A DNA stretch of 13,748 bases. It comes from Candidatus Sulfotelmatobacter sp. Its GTDB lineage: Bacteria; Acidobacteriota; Terriglobia; Terriglobales; Acidobacteriaceae. Shown here piece after piece: positions 6,524-13,748 of the stretch. The stretch spans positions 1 through 13,748 of the forward strand of contig JASHRE010000034.1 in NCBI GenBank assembly GCA_030037515.1, read 5' to 3'. The notes under the pieces were generated by a model. It worked only from the letters and a program-made list of their open reading frames with translations. It did no database searches and had not been told where the DNA came from. The position numbers were made by a program, and so were the translations under genes. Position 1 is the first letter of the stretch, and each line of letters starts with the position of its first letter.

Positions 6524-7061
6524 CCAGAAAATGTCTACCGTTCCTTTCGCCGAATATTGCACGCGCGTAGAACAGGTGCTTAAGAGTGATTACGGCATCG
6601 TTGTGGTTACGCGCGATATTCCTGATCCGTTGACGGGCGATCTCGATGGTCTCGAAATTCACATCGACTATTCTGTAACTCCCGAGCAGCGGCTGTTTCT
6701 GCTCGCGCATCTCTTCGGCCATACCGTCCAATGGAATGTCGACCCGGGAACATTTGAATTCGGGAGGCAATACAAGCCTCCAGTTGCGCAGGAACTATTT
6801 CCGGCAATTCTCGCTTATGAACAAGAAGCGGCTCGTTACGGATTGTTCCTGTTGCACCGGGCCGGCATCACGACCGCGGATGAATGGTTTTCGAAGTACA
6901 CCGCCTGCGATCAGGCTTACCTGCTGGATTTCTATCGCACCGGAGACAAGCACGATTTCCAATCGTTCTGGCCCGAAACTGTTGCCCCGCTCGGTCCGAA
7001 ACTGGTCCCATCCTTCACGCCCAGGCGACGTACCTTTCGCATGGATGGCGTTGTCATTTGA
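6501..7061 (+). CDS. ImmA/IrrE-like protein with degenerate HExxH motif
   Basis: 186 aa from ATG 6501, overlapping the regulator gene by 23 bp; a second in-frame ATG at 6531 would give 176 aa and a 7-bp gap. Neither has a clear ribosome site, and coupled translation is likely. Residues 62-76 (EQRLFLLAHLFGHTV) align by eye with the zinc helix of ImmA/IrrE (M78-type) metallopeptidases, and YEQEAARYGLFLL (106-118) with their second helix carrying the third ligand. However, the motif reads His70-Leu-Phe-Gly-His74, so the catalytic Glu is Leu71 (codon CTC at 6711-6713). Zinc could still bind, but peptide cleavage is unlikely. Family members often pair with a helix-turn-helix repressor and control it by cleavage or binding, as ImmA does with ImmR and IrrE with DdrO. 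Here binding without cleavage is the more probable mode. Confidence 0.75.
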   Translation: MKEHPLANQKMSTVPFAEYCTRVEQVLKSDYGIVVVTRDIPDPLTGDLDGLEIHIDYSVTPEQRLFLLAHLFGHTVQWNVDPGTFEFGRQYKPPVAQELFPAILAYEQEAARYGLFLLHRAGITTADEWFSKYTACDQAYLLDFYRTGDKHDFQSFWPETVAPLGPKLVPSFTPRRRTFRMDGVVI

Positions 7062-7118
7062 TTTCTGCCGAACCTTGGCTAATCTGAGTCTTCAGTGGCC
7101 GGTCGACGCGGAAGAAGT

Positions 7119-9707
7119 TCACGGAGCTTGTGGTTGTACCGAAGGCTCGGGCGCCTGTGCCTCGTTGCTTTTCCCTATCGCTGCTCCCAACTCGTCCCTC
7201 AGATATGCCGTAACAGCGCCCGCAGTTTCAGCTCGCAGCAGGTGATGGCGGAACTCCTCATTCATCAATTTCCTCGCCAAGGCGGAAAAAACCTGCATGT
7301 GCGTGGTGGCGCTCTCGGAATCCCGAAGAGCGAGCAAAACCACCATGCGAACCGGTTCTCCATCGACCGAGTCCCAGTGAATGGGATCGTTCAGTCGCAG
7401 GACGCAGATCGCGTCGCTGGTGACGGCGTCGGTTTTACAGTGCGGCGTGGCAAAGCCGAACCCAAGTCCCGTGGAGTACACTTCTTCACGCGCCCACAAT
7501 GCTTCTTCCAGAAGATGCCGGTCCGTGGTCCGATCGGCAATGTAAAACGCATCGACCATCTCCTGTATGACTTCTTCCTTGGTTCGGCTGGTGCTTCCTA
7601 GGACCACCAGGTCGTCGCTGACGAGAGATTCTTGCATTTGTCCGTGCCGCGCGGTGAGTAATTCATCGACCTCGGACGCGTGTTTGCAAGCCAGCGCGCG
7701 CTCCAGCACTCTTCGGCACTCGTCTGCGTCGAGTTTCGATAGAGCGCGCTTGAACTCGTGGATTTCCGCTCCAGGGATGCTGATCTCGTCCAAATCTAAT
7801 CCCAAGAAGAGCGGTAGGTTCTGGATATTGGCCGCCATATCGCCGCAAACTCCGAGCCACTTATGATGAAAGCGCACCTGCTGCGAGATTTGTTCCAGGA
7901 ACCTCAAAAAGGCAGGATGACGAACGCTGAAACGCGACGACACGTTCGCGTTGCTTCGATCGGCAGCAAAGAAATATTGACTCAGGTCGTTGGTCCCAAT
8001 GCTGAGGAAATCGACCTCGGGGCAGATCTGATCCAGACTGAAGCCCAGAGCAGGCACCTCGAGCATGACGCCGATTTTAATCTCGGAATCAAATGGAACG
8101 CTTTCCCGGGTTAGCGACCTTTTCGCCTCGGCGATCGCTGCTTTGAACTCAACGATCTCCTCGCGCGACGTAATCATCGGCGCCATGATGCGCACGCCAC
8201 CCTCAGTTGAGGCGCGAAGAATGGCGCGTAATTGTGCCTGTAACACCGGCCGGTGGTCTGCGTAAATGCGAGCGCCCCGGTATCCCAGAAACGGATTCTC
8301 GTCCCGGGTCAAGTTCAGATAAGCAACTTTCTTGTCCCCTCCAATGTCGAATGTGCGAATAATCACCGGGCGGCCTTCAGCCGCACGTACGACCTCGGAA
8401 TAGATGGCAAACTGCTCTTGCTCCGAAGGCGGACCGTCCCGGCCCAGAAAAATCATTTCCGTACGGAACAGGCCAATGCCGTCTGCTCCATTTCCGAACG
8501 CCGCGATGGACTCTTCGCCCGACGACGCGTTGGCAGCAACTTCGATCCTCTTTCTGTCAGTCTCCGCCGCGTTTCGCAAATCCCGTGACCATGCGGTTTT
8601 GCGGAGGTCCAGCGTCCTCTGCTCGCGTTCGTAGAATCGCCTTATACCAGCAGATAGCTGCGGAATCAATAATCCTCGATGCGCGTCCACGACAATTTCG
8701 CTCCCGGGAGTAAGAAGCAGGCGCGCATTTCTCACGGCGGCCAGCGTCGGAATCCCCAGCGACCGCGCAAGAATCGCCGCATGCGAGGTTCCCGCCGAGT
8801 GCTCCAGGACTAGAGCTTTCAACCACCGCCGGTCCAACTGCAGCAATTGCTGCGGACCCAAACTCTCCGCGACCAGAACGGAAGGCTCGCTTAGCGAGAC
8901 TGACTGAGTTGGACTTTCGTCACACACTTCTTCCAACAGTTGCATGCAGATTTCTTCGATATCCGCCGACCGCTGCCGAATGTACTTGCTCTCGGAACGC
9001 CCAAGCAGATCGATGAAGTACTCCGCCGTCTCGACCACGGCACGCCCGGCGGATTTCCCGCCAAGCACTTGCTCGGTGAGCTTTTCCAATAACAAGACGT
9101 CACTTGCTATCGCCAGGTCCGCTTGCAGCACGGCACTCCCCACCGGCGTGAGCGAGTATTTCAGCTTCTCCAGGATTTGGTGACGGACCGAGGCCAGCCC
9201 GTTTCGGATCAGGTCCAATTCGTGATTCGGATTCGTCGCCACTTTTCTGGAACCGGCCTTCTCCGGCAGACTCATCCTTCTAAGCACGACGACCTGTCCC
9301 TGGCCAATCCCGCGGCTAATGGGCACGCCGGAAATAAAGACTGCACCTGCGGCTTTGAGTGCTCGCGGCATCGAGTTGCTTTGCGAAGACGTAGCGACAT
9401 CGACCAGGGGAACATCGCATTTCGGCAGTGTCTCGTGCACGAAGGCGTGCAAAGATTTGTGCGCCGCGCGTTCATCGGCTCCGCTCACAAGCAGCACACA
9501 GCGGTCATGGTGCCGGATGTCAGCAGAAATAATCCCGAGCACGCTCTTGGCGTTTGCCACCACACCGTTGCGTAAATTTTTCAGCGAACACTCTGAGGAA
9601 AACTGATTGGCCACCTCGGCTAAATGGCTCGCAGGACGCGCGTGCAATCCGCTCACGAGCGGGCAGGAAAAAAACAGTTCCAGCGGTTTATGATTCCGGT
9701 CTGACAT
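7119..9707 (-). CDS. multi-domain phosphotransferase: HPr - enzyme I - EIIA(fructose type)
   Basis: An 862-aa fusion carrying the soluble part of a sugar phosphotransferase system. HPr is at about 9-100, with phospho-acceptor His22 in GLHARPAS and a Ser55 at the position of the regulatory serine (NAKSVLG). Enzyme I is at about 120-690: active His309 in GTSHAAILARSLGIP, PEP-barrel motifs GLFRTEM (413-419), RTFDIGGDKK (451-460), NPFLGYRGARI (481-491), GTNDLSQY (571-578) and Cys621 in VCGDMA. EIIA of the fructose/mannitol type is at about 693-840, with His756 in GFATPHCKT. All phosphoryl-transfer residues are present. The order HPr-EI-EIIA matches E. coli FryA rather than Pseudomonas FruB (EIIA-HPr-EI). 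It starts 4 bp after the EIIB stop. It should pass phosphate from PEP to the EIIB encoded just upstream. Confidence 0.95.
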   Translation of the reverse strand: MSDRNHKPLELFFSCPLVSGLHARPASHLAEVANQFSSECSLKNLRNGVVANAKSVLGIISADIRHHDRCVLLVSGADERAAHKSLHAFVHETLPKCDVPLVDVATSSQSNSMPRALKAAGAVFISGVPISRGIGQGQVVVLRRMSLPEKAGSRKVATNPNHELDLIRNGLASVRHQILEKLKYSLTPVGSAVLQADLAIASDVLLLEKLTEQVLGGKSAGRAVVETAEYFIDLLGRSESKYIRQRSADIEEICMQLLEEVCDESPTQSVSLSEPSVLVAESLGPQQLLQLDRRWLKALVLEHSAGTSHAAILARSLGIPTLAAVRNARLLLTPGSEIVVDAHRGLLIPQLSAGIRRFYEREQRTLDLRKTAWSRDLRNAAETDRKRIEVAANASSGEESIAAFGNGADGIGLFRTEMIFLGRDGPPSEQEQFAIYSEVVRAAEGRPVIIRTFDIGGDKKVAYLNLTRDENPFLGYRGARIYADHRPVLQAQLRAILRASTEGGVRIMAPMITSREEIVEFKAAIAEAKRSLTRESVPFDSEIKIGVMLEVPALGFSLDQICPEVDFLSIGTNDLSQYFFAADRSNANVSSRFSVRHPAFLRFLEQISQQVRFHHKWLGVCGDMAANIQNLPLFLGLDLDEISIPGAEIHEFKRALSKLDADECRRVLERALACKHASEVDELLTARHGQMQESLVSDDLVVLGSTSRTKEEVIQEMVDAFYIADRTTDRHLLEEALWAREEVYSTGLGFGFATPHCKTDAVTSDAICVLRLNDPIHWDSVDGEPVRMVVLLALRDSESATTHMQVFSALARKLMNEEFRHHLLRAETAGAVTAYLRDELGAAIGKSNEAQAPEPSVQPQAP

Positions 9708-9711
9708 TCGT

Positions 9712-10011
9712 TCAATGTTGAATCTTGACGAAGATTCCTTCCGGATTTTTCAGCGCTTCCTGCAGCGGAACCTGTATGACTTTGACTCCATTGAATCGCT
9801 CGCGCCCCTCGATTTCGATATCGATGGCGAAAATGGCGATTTGCGCCTGGCGAATGTCACTCTCGGTCAGCTTATTTTCGATGCCCATCGCCCCTTGCGT
9901 TTCGACTTTGATGTCGTGGCCAAGATTCTTGGCAATTTTCTCCAGACGAGCAGCCGCCATATACGTATGAGCGATGCCGGTCGGACACGCCGTTACTGCG
10001 ACGATTTTCAC
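9712..10011 (-). CDS. PTS fructose-family EIIB component
   Basis: A 99-aa cytosolic protein starting at GTG 10011-10009 and opening (M)KIVAVTACPTGIAHTYMAA. The active cysteine is Cys9 in the ACPTGIAHTYM signature of the fructose EIIB family; it takes phosphate from EIIA and hands it to the sugar at EIIC. The GTG start is supported by GAGGAGG at 10019-10025, 7 nt upstream, and by a 4-bp GTGA overlap with the EIIC stop. The same frame stays open to 10401, but that longer reading is only the EIIC gene seen in another frame. The length of about 100 residues is normal for a stand-alone EIIB, whereas many fructose systems fuse it to EIIC. Confidence 0.95.
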   Translation of the reverse strand: MKIVAVTACPTGIAHTYMAAARLEKIAKNLGHDIKVETQGAMGIENKLTESDIRQAQIAIFAIDIEIEGRERFNGVKVIQVPLQEALKNPEGIFVKIQH

Positions 10012-11045
10012 GGCTGCACCTCCTCTGTATTCTTCGTACTGCTTTTCAGCTTCAGCAGGATTGCCGCCGTTGCAGTCACAACTGTTCCGGCCACGATGGC
10101 GACCACATAGACTCCACGATGGTCGACGACCGGCAGAACGACGGGACCGCCATGCGGAGCGTGATCGCCCACGCTCCCGATCATGGCGACGACCGCCGCG
10201 ACCGCGGAGCCGAGCACCACACTGGGGATTACCCGAATCGGATCGGCCGCCGCAAACGGAATCGCTCCTTCTGTAATTCCGATCAGGCCCATTGCCAAAG
10301 CGGCAAGCCCGGCTTCCTGCTCCTCCACACTCCACAAACTTTTGCGCAGCAGCGTTGCCAGCCCCATTCCCAACGGAGGAGTACAAATCGCCGCCGCGCA
10401 TGCTCCCATAATTCTGTAGTTACCTTCGCTGATCATGGCGGCGCCAAAAAAGAACGCGGTCTTGTTCACGGGGCCGCCCATATCGACTGCAATCATGGCC
10501 CCCAGCAGCATCGCCAGTAAGACGTCATTCCCGGTGCTCATCGACTGCAGTGCTCGATTGGCACGATCCATGAACATGGCGATCGGCCCACCGAGTACTT
10601 TAATCATCACCACGCCAATGAACGCTCCCGAAATGATCGGGATCACAAGAATGGGCATAATCGGCCGAAGATATTTCGACACCGGAATCTTTTTCAGCAG
10701 TTCGACAACATAGCCGGCCAGTATCCCGACCAGAATTGCCCCGATAAATCCCGCTCGGACTTGACCCGCAAGATAGCCGCCAAGGAATCCCGGAACTAAT
10801 CCCGGCTTACCCGCAATTGAGTACGCAATGTATCCGGCCAGCACCGGAAACATGAGCGCAAATGAAGCCGTGCCGACATCAAATACGAGTTTCAGACGCG
10901 GAGAGTTCGAAAAATCCGGCCCCGCCGGTGTCATGGCAAACGCGATCGAGACTGCGATCAGAATGCCGCCGCACGCGATGAACGGAATCGCGTAAGAGAC
11001 TCCCGTCAACAGATGCTGCCTTAGTTTCTGAAGTGGCTCGAGCAT
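10008..11045 (-). CDS. PTS fructose-family EIIC membrane permease
   Basis: A 345-aa inner-membrane protein with about 8-10 hydrophobic segments. Family landmarks include GVSYAIPFIACGGILIA near the start, GYIAYSIAGKPGLVPGFLGG, the MGGPVNKTAFFFG loop and GLIGITEGAIPFAA, the conserved substrate-site motif of fructose-type EIIC proteins. It moves the sugar inward as it is phosphorylated by EIIB. It is the first gene of the PTS set and overlaps EIIB by four bases (GTGA). The ribosome site before ATG 11045 is weak. The sugar could be fructose, mannose-like or another hexose or polyol: no 1-phosphofructokinase or other catabolic gene is adjacent to decide. Confidence 0.94.
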   Translation of the reverse strand: MLEPLQKLRQHLLTGVSYAIPFIACGGILIAVSIAFAMTPAGPDFSNSPRLKLVFDVGTASFALMFPVLAGYIAYSIAGKPGLVPGFLGGYLAGQVRAGFIGAILVGILAGYVVELLKKIPVSKYLRPIMPILVIPIISGAFIGVVMIKVLGGPIAMFMDRANRALQSMSTGNDVLLAMLLGAMIAVDMGGPVNKTAFFFGAAMISEGNYRIMGACAAAICTPPLGMGLATLLRKSLWSVEEQEAGLAALAMGLIGITEGAIPFAAADPIRVIPSVVLGSAVAAVVAMIGSVGDHAPHGGPVVLPVVDHRGVYVVAIVAGTVVTATAAILLKLKSSTKNTEEVQP

Positions 11046-11299
11046 TCAGGGTCCGGTGCCGAAACGATTTGGTGTATTGTACGCGCGAATCTCTCCTTCT
11101 CCGGAACTGTCGTAGAGTCAGGAACGAATTTACCGTGCGGGCTTGCATTGAGAAAATCTGGCATGAATGGCACGGGCGCTGCGGTTTTTTCGAAATCCGT
11201 GAGGCTATCGCAATCCAGAACTCCCATCGGGCTTAGGCTTGACAAGCTTGGTAGTATGTGTGATTTGTCCTACTCGTGGATACAGGAGAGATGGAACGT
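11046..11299 (-). promoter_or_regulatory. PTS control region with TACAAT -10 box lacking a -35
   Basis: This 254-bp gap separates the AraC-type regulator gene from EIIC. On the minus strand TACAAT (11081-11076) is one base from the -10 consensus, but nothing like TTGACA lies 16-18 nt upstream, as expected for a promoter that needs an activator. Transcription would start near 11068. Upstream on that strand GTTCC occurs twice, 18 bp apart, which may be a half-site pair. No terminator for the regulator gene is evident, so partial read-through is possible. Confidence 0.35.
11237..11247. repeat. small inverted repeat GCTTG-A-CAAGC
   Basis: Perfect 5-bp arms around one central base, containing a TTGACA hexamer on the plus strand (11239-11244). 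It may be an operator half or a chance palindrome. No suitable -10 follows the TTGACA at 16-18 nt. Confidence 0.2.
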
Positions 11300-12241
11300 T
11301 TATTGTACTGAGGTAACATTCATCGCGGAGGTCTTCGAGGGCTCCTCGGGGGCGTGCGCAATATGGGTTGCCCGGTACTCGGTGGGAGTAACTTTGCATA
11401 CTTTCTTGAACACCCGGCAAAAATACGCCGCATCGCTGTAACAGCAGCCGGCCGCAATCTCCTTGAGTGACATGTTGTAATTCTGCAGCATGAACTTGGC
11501 GCGATTGATCCGCACCAGATTCAGATAATCATTGAAACGCATAAAACCTTCCTTGCGGAACAGCCGCGACACATGGTTCGGTGCCAGGCCGAAATACCCG
11601 GCGATGCTTTCCCGCGTGATCGGACGATGAAAGTTTTCCTGCACATACAGGCAAATCGATTCATACGTCCGGATGGCCTTTCGTGGAGCCTGTTTCCGCG
11701 GCGACTTCAACAGGCGTAGGCAGGCGTAAAGCAGAGATTGTGTCAGCAAGCGGGCTAAAGCGCCACTGGCGTGGTCCGTCGCCAGCACCATCAGCGCCGC
11801 CAGAACGCTGTGCGTGGGCACGTCGTAACCGCTGTGGACATGCGCCTTGACGGCCAACGGCTGTATGTGCGATCCGCCCTTGTGTTGTACCAGGCTGATT
11901 CCAATCTGCTTTACTCCAAACAGAAACGTCATTACCTCGACAGGTTCCGACCACTCGGGTTTGTTCCACGCATGATCAGGAACAAATACGGCATGACCGC
12001 GAACCGGACGGATCGCGTCCGTCCGCCCCGAACGGGCGATCTGCATACGGTCGCATCCCGTCAGCGGAATCGAAAGGCGTGGAAAGTTCGTGACGTAGGC
12101 CAGCGGCGGCGGCGCCGTGCTGCCATCGCTGAAATGTACGCGCCGTATACGCGTTTTTCGCAAATATTCCTGCAATTCGTGGATGATCAGCTGGCTTGGA
12201 GATTGCGATCGCGGCCCAAAATGGGAAGAAGTCCCTTTCAC
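11300..12241 (-). CDS. AraC-family transcriptional regulator
   Basis: A 313-aa regulator. Residues about 45-130 form a cupin-like sensor domain (beta-rich, ending near the FLFGVKQIGISLV segment) and 150-180 a hydrophobic helical linker. Residues about 195-292 are the double helix-turn-helix domain: ITRESIAGYFGLAPNHVSRLF (208-228), then MSLKEIAAGCCYSDAAYFCR (257-276) and the usual closing motif VTPTEYR. The only early start is GTG 12241, since a TAA lies three codons upstream; no Shine-Dalgarno precedes it, so the exact start is less certain. It points toward the PTS genes on the same strand 254 bp away and probably activates them in response to a sugar or sugar phosphate. AraC control differs from the LacI-type FruR/Cra control usual for fructose systems. 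Confidence 0.93.
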   Translation of the reverse strand: MKGTSSHFGPRSQSPSQLIIHELQEYLRKTRIRRVHFSDGSTAPPPLAYVTNFPRLSIPLTGCDRMQIARSGRTDAIRPVRGHAVFVPDHAWNKPEWSEPVEVMTFLFGVKQIGISLVQHKGGSHIQPLAVKAHVHSGYDVPTHSVLAALMVLATDHASGALARLLTQSLLYACLRLLKSPRKQAPRKAIRTYESICLYVQENFHRPITRESIAGYFGLAPNHVSRLFRKEGFMRFNDYLNLVRINRAKFMLQNYNMSLKEIAAGCCYSDAAYFCRVFKKVCKVTPTEYRATHIAHAPEEPSKTSAMNVTSVQ

Positions 12242-12252
12242 GGAAGGTTACG

Positions 12253-12274
12253 TTAATGCAATTAATGTTAAATG
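12253..12274 (-). repeat. TTAATG direct repeats just upstream of the AraC-family gene
   Basis: TTAATG at 12253-12258 and 12262-12267 (9-bp period) is followed by TTAAATG at 12268-12274. The AT-rich block stands out from its surroundings and lies 12-33 bp before the GTG start. AraC-type proteins bind directly repeated sites, so autoregulation is plausible. It could also simply be an AT-rich promoter or initiation region. Confidence 0.3.
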
Positions 12275-12656
12275 TCTACTATTTCTTTTCCCCTCCGCTC
12301 CAGCCATACTTTCGAACCGAGTTCCGAGTGGCTTGAGCATTGCGGTCTGCATTTGGCCTACGCTGAAACGTCGAGTCAGCGCGCACTCATTAAGTTACAT
12401 TCCAGTTTCGCATCGGTTGTTGCAAGTTGTCTTTGTGCCGCTACGTTTCTCAAAAAACGCAGCCGCGAAGGAGACACAACGAACCGGCAACTTAGTCCGA
12501 CACAGTACAAATTAGCCGCCCGGCACAGCGCATCCGCCGCCCATTTCGTTCGGAGCGCGGCGAAGTGGCGCCGTTCCCGTATTCAGATGCGCTTGCTCTT
12601 CCTGACCTTCTTCGTGCTTGGGCGATTCGATAACTCACTCCATCCCGAGGTGAACC
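12275..12656. other. intergenic region with no convincing gene
   Basis: Between the AraC-family gene and the lipoprotein gene I see no coding frame with a ribosome site and protein-like composition. A 136-codon plus-strand frame crosses the region but runs into the lipoprotein start in another frame and looks like chance. The region must hold promoters for the two divergent genes; GATAAC at 12629-12634 is a possible plus-strand -10 without a good -35. No tRNA, strong hairpin or long repeat was found. Confidence 0.4.
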
Positions 12657-13748
12657 ATGAACCGCAGAATCCTTCTTTCTAGTTTGTTGACCCTCCCCTT
12701 TGTGATTCTGTGCGCCTGCAATGGCATTGATAAGCTTCCCGGCACCACGGGTGGAGCGCTTTCCGTGCAAATGGTGCAGCCGCCACCGACGCCAACCATC
12801 GCCGGGCAGCCGGTCGCTCTGGTAGCCAATGTGCTGAATGATTCAAAAAATAACGGCGTGACCTGGAGTTGTACCCCGACCGGAGCCTGTGGCAGTTTCA
12901 GCCCGACCACTACTGGATATGAAGTTGGCACGCAATATACTCCGCCGGTTGCCCCGCCCAATGGCCCGATTACTACAAACTTAGCATACCCGGTCACGAT
13001 CACGGCAACGTCGGTAACTGACACCTCGCAGAGCATAAGTCAGACCGTCAACATTTCGCAGCAGTATGCGTTCGTAATGTCAGGGTACGCGGCCTACGGG
13101 ATGGTTGGTAGTGTTACCTTGGACGGGAACGGGAATGTTGTTGGTGGTGAAACCGATTACTCAACAAATGGGTCTTACGGAAACTTCCCGATTACCGGTA
13201 CTTACACACTCGATGCGACAACCGGGTTCGGGACGATGACATGGAGTATTCAGAATTGCTGCTCTCAGACGAACGCGATCACTGCTACCTCCAATTCCCA
13301 CCTTACGATCGCCGAGATTGATCAATTTGCCGGGCTTACCTTCGGTGGTACCGGAAGCATGGACCTGCAGACTGCACCTTTCTCGACATCGTCGGTCTCG
13401 GGCGGTTATTCATTTACCCTCGCGGGCTATGACGGAGCCATGGGGTTCAATGGCAGCTGGGGCGGTATCTTTACCGCCGACGGGGTAGGTACGATCAGCG
13501 CCGGGATTTTCGACAGCAGCCTTGGAGGCGGAGCGTCCGGCTATAGCTCAACTCCTTTTACTGGGACCTTTACCGCGCCGGACACAAACGGTCGCGGCAT
13601 CATGGATCTCTCGAATGGGGCCAGTTATGTGTATTACATCGTCACGCCACAAACGCTGCGCCTGACCGCAGTTAACGACACTGCGAACCCGCACACAGTG
13701 CAAACTGCAGGTAACACCGGCAGTGCCTTTGGACAGGGAGCCCTTGCC
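12657..13748 (+). CDS. secreted lipoprotein with tandem Gly/Thr-rich beta repeats (cut by window edge)
   Basis: Open from ATG 12657 to the window end (364 codons, no stop), preceded by GAGGTGA at 12647-12653. The N-terminus MNRRILLSSLLTLPFVILCAC is a lipoprotein signal peptide; the lipobox reads LCAC with Cys21 as the likely lipidated residue (Cys at -2 is unusual). Residues about 38-135 look like a bacterial Ig-like domain with a Cys pair (WSCTPTGACGSF). Then come two copies of a beta-rich repeat: about 142-240 (YAFVMSGYAAYG, LDGNGNVVGG) and about 247-350 (YSFTLAGYDGAM, ADGVGTISAG, DTNGRGIMDL). The repeat type is one I associate with abundant, uncharacterised secreted proteins of Acidobacteriota. 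It is probably exposed at the cell surface; function unknown and more repeats may follow. It is likely unrelated to the PTS genes. Confidence 0.85.
   Translation, partial: MNRRILLSSLLTLPFVILCACNGIDKLPGTTGGALSVQMVQPPPTPTIAGQPVALVANVLNDSKNNGVTWSCTPTGACGSFSPTTTGYEVGTQYTPPVAPPNGPITTNLAYPVTITATSVTDTSQSISQTVNISQQYAFVMSGYAAYGMVGSVTLDGNGNVVGGETDYSTNGSYGNFPITGTYTLDATTGFGTMTWSIQNCCSQTNAITATSNSHLTIAEIDQFAGLTFGGTGSMDLQTAPFSTSSVSGGYSFTLAGYDGAMGFNGSWGGIFTADGVGTISAGIFDSSLGGGASGYSSTPFTGTFTAPDTNGRGIMDLSNGASYVYYIVTPQTLRLTAVNDTANPHTVQTAGNTGSAFGQGALA

Noticed and set aside
6041..7061. Prophage remnant or toxin-antitoxin module
   Set aside because: The CII-like family also occurs on chromosomes, no integrase, attachment site or phage structural gene is present, and nothing in the second protein resembles a toxin active site.
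11190..11200. Plus-strand T-run (tttttt) as a terminator
   Set aside because: The preceding bases form at most a 3-bp stem.
11239..11244. Perfect plus-strand TTGACA as a -35 element of an antisense promoter
   Set aside because: No acceptable -10 at 16-18 nt; the nearest TAGTAT is only 7 nt downstream.
12272..12682. 136-codon plus-strand frame in the gap before the lipoprotein gene
   Set aside because: No ribosome site, unusual composition, and it overlaps the well-supported lipoprotein start in another frame.

Overview
The window looks like chromosomal DNA of a Gram-negative, probably soil-dwelling bacterium. Acidobacteriota (Terriglobia / Koribacter-like) is the best guess. The base composition is moderately GC-rich, an OmpA-type peptidoglycan-binding domain implies a diderm cell, and the secreted lipoprotein at the right edge has the Gly/Thr/Ser-rich beta-repeats (Y-x-F-x-[ML]-[SA]-G ... 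DG-x-G) that I associate with large acidobacterial paralogue families. The taxon is an inference from gene content, not a database result.

Left block (1-5772, all minus strand): a tightly packed operon of seven genes. In transcription order it holds an unnamed 220-aa coiled-coil protein, a PspA/IM30-family membrane-stress protein, an ABC substrate-binding protein fused to an OmpA peptidoglycan-binding domain, a NitT/TauT-type permease, its ATPase, a protein with a membrane hairpin and a coiled coil, and the start of a gene that runs off the left edge (probably AAA-ATPase-like). Junctions from the binding protein onward are overlapping or nearly so (3 bp gap, 11 bp overlap, TAG|ATG abutment, TGATG overlap), so the set is probably made as a unit. 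I read it as an envelope-stress or envelope-maintenance system that combines PspA with an ABC transporter whose binding protein can hold peptidoglycan. That combination is the most interesting content of the window.

Centre (5773-7061): a divergent intergenic region with candidate promoters on both strands, a perfect 7-bp inverted repeat and a terminator-like hairpin in the psp leader. It is followed by two plus-strand genes: a phage CII (CP76)-type DNA-binding protein and an ImmA/IrrE-like protein whose zinc-protease motif has lost its catalytic glutamate (HLFGH instead of HExxH). Their divergent position makes them candidate regulators of the psp operon.

Right-centre (7119-12241, minus strand): a self-contained fructose-family phosphotransferase system. 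It has EIIC, EIIB (GTG start, GTGA overlap) and a single HPr-EI-EIIA polypeptide, so the whole phosphate relay from PEP to sugar is encoded in three genes. An AraC-family regulator lies upstream on the same strand. No sugar-phosphate kinase or hydrolase is in the window, so the sugar is unknown.

Right edge (12242-13748): about 415 bp without a convincing gene, then a plus-strand lipoprotein with tandem beta-rich repeats that continues beyond the window. I found no tRNA, rRNA, CRISPR array, insertion sequence or attachment site.
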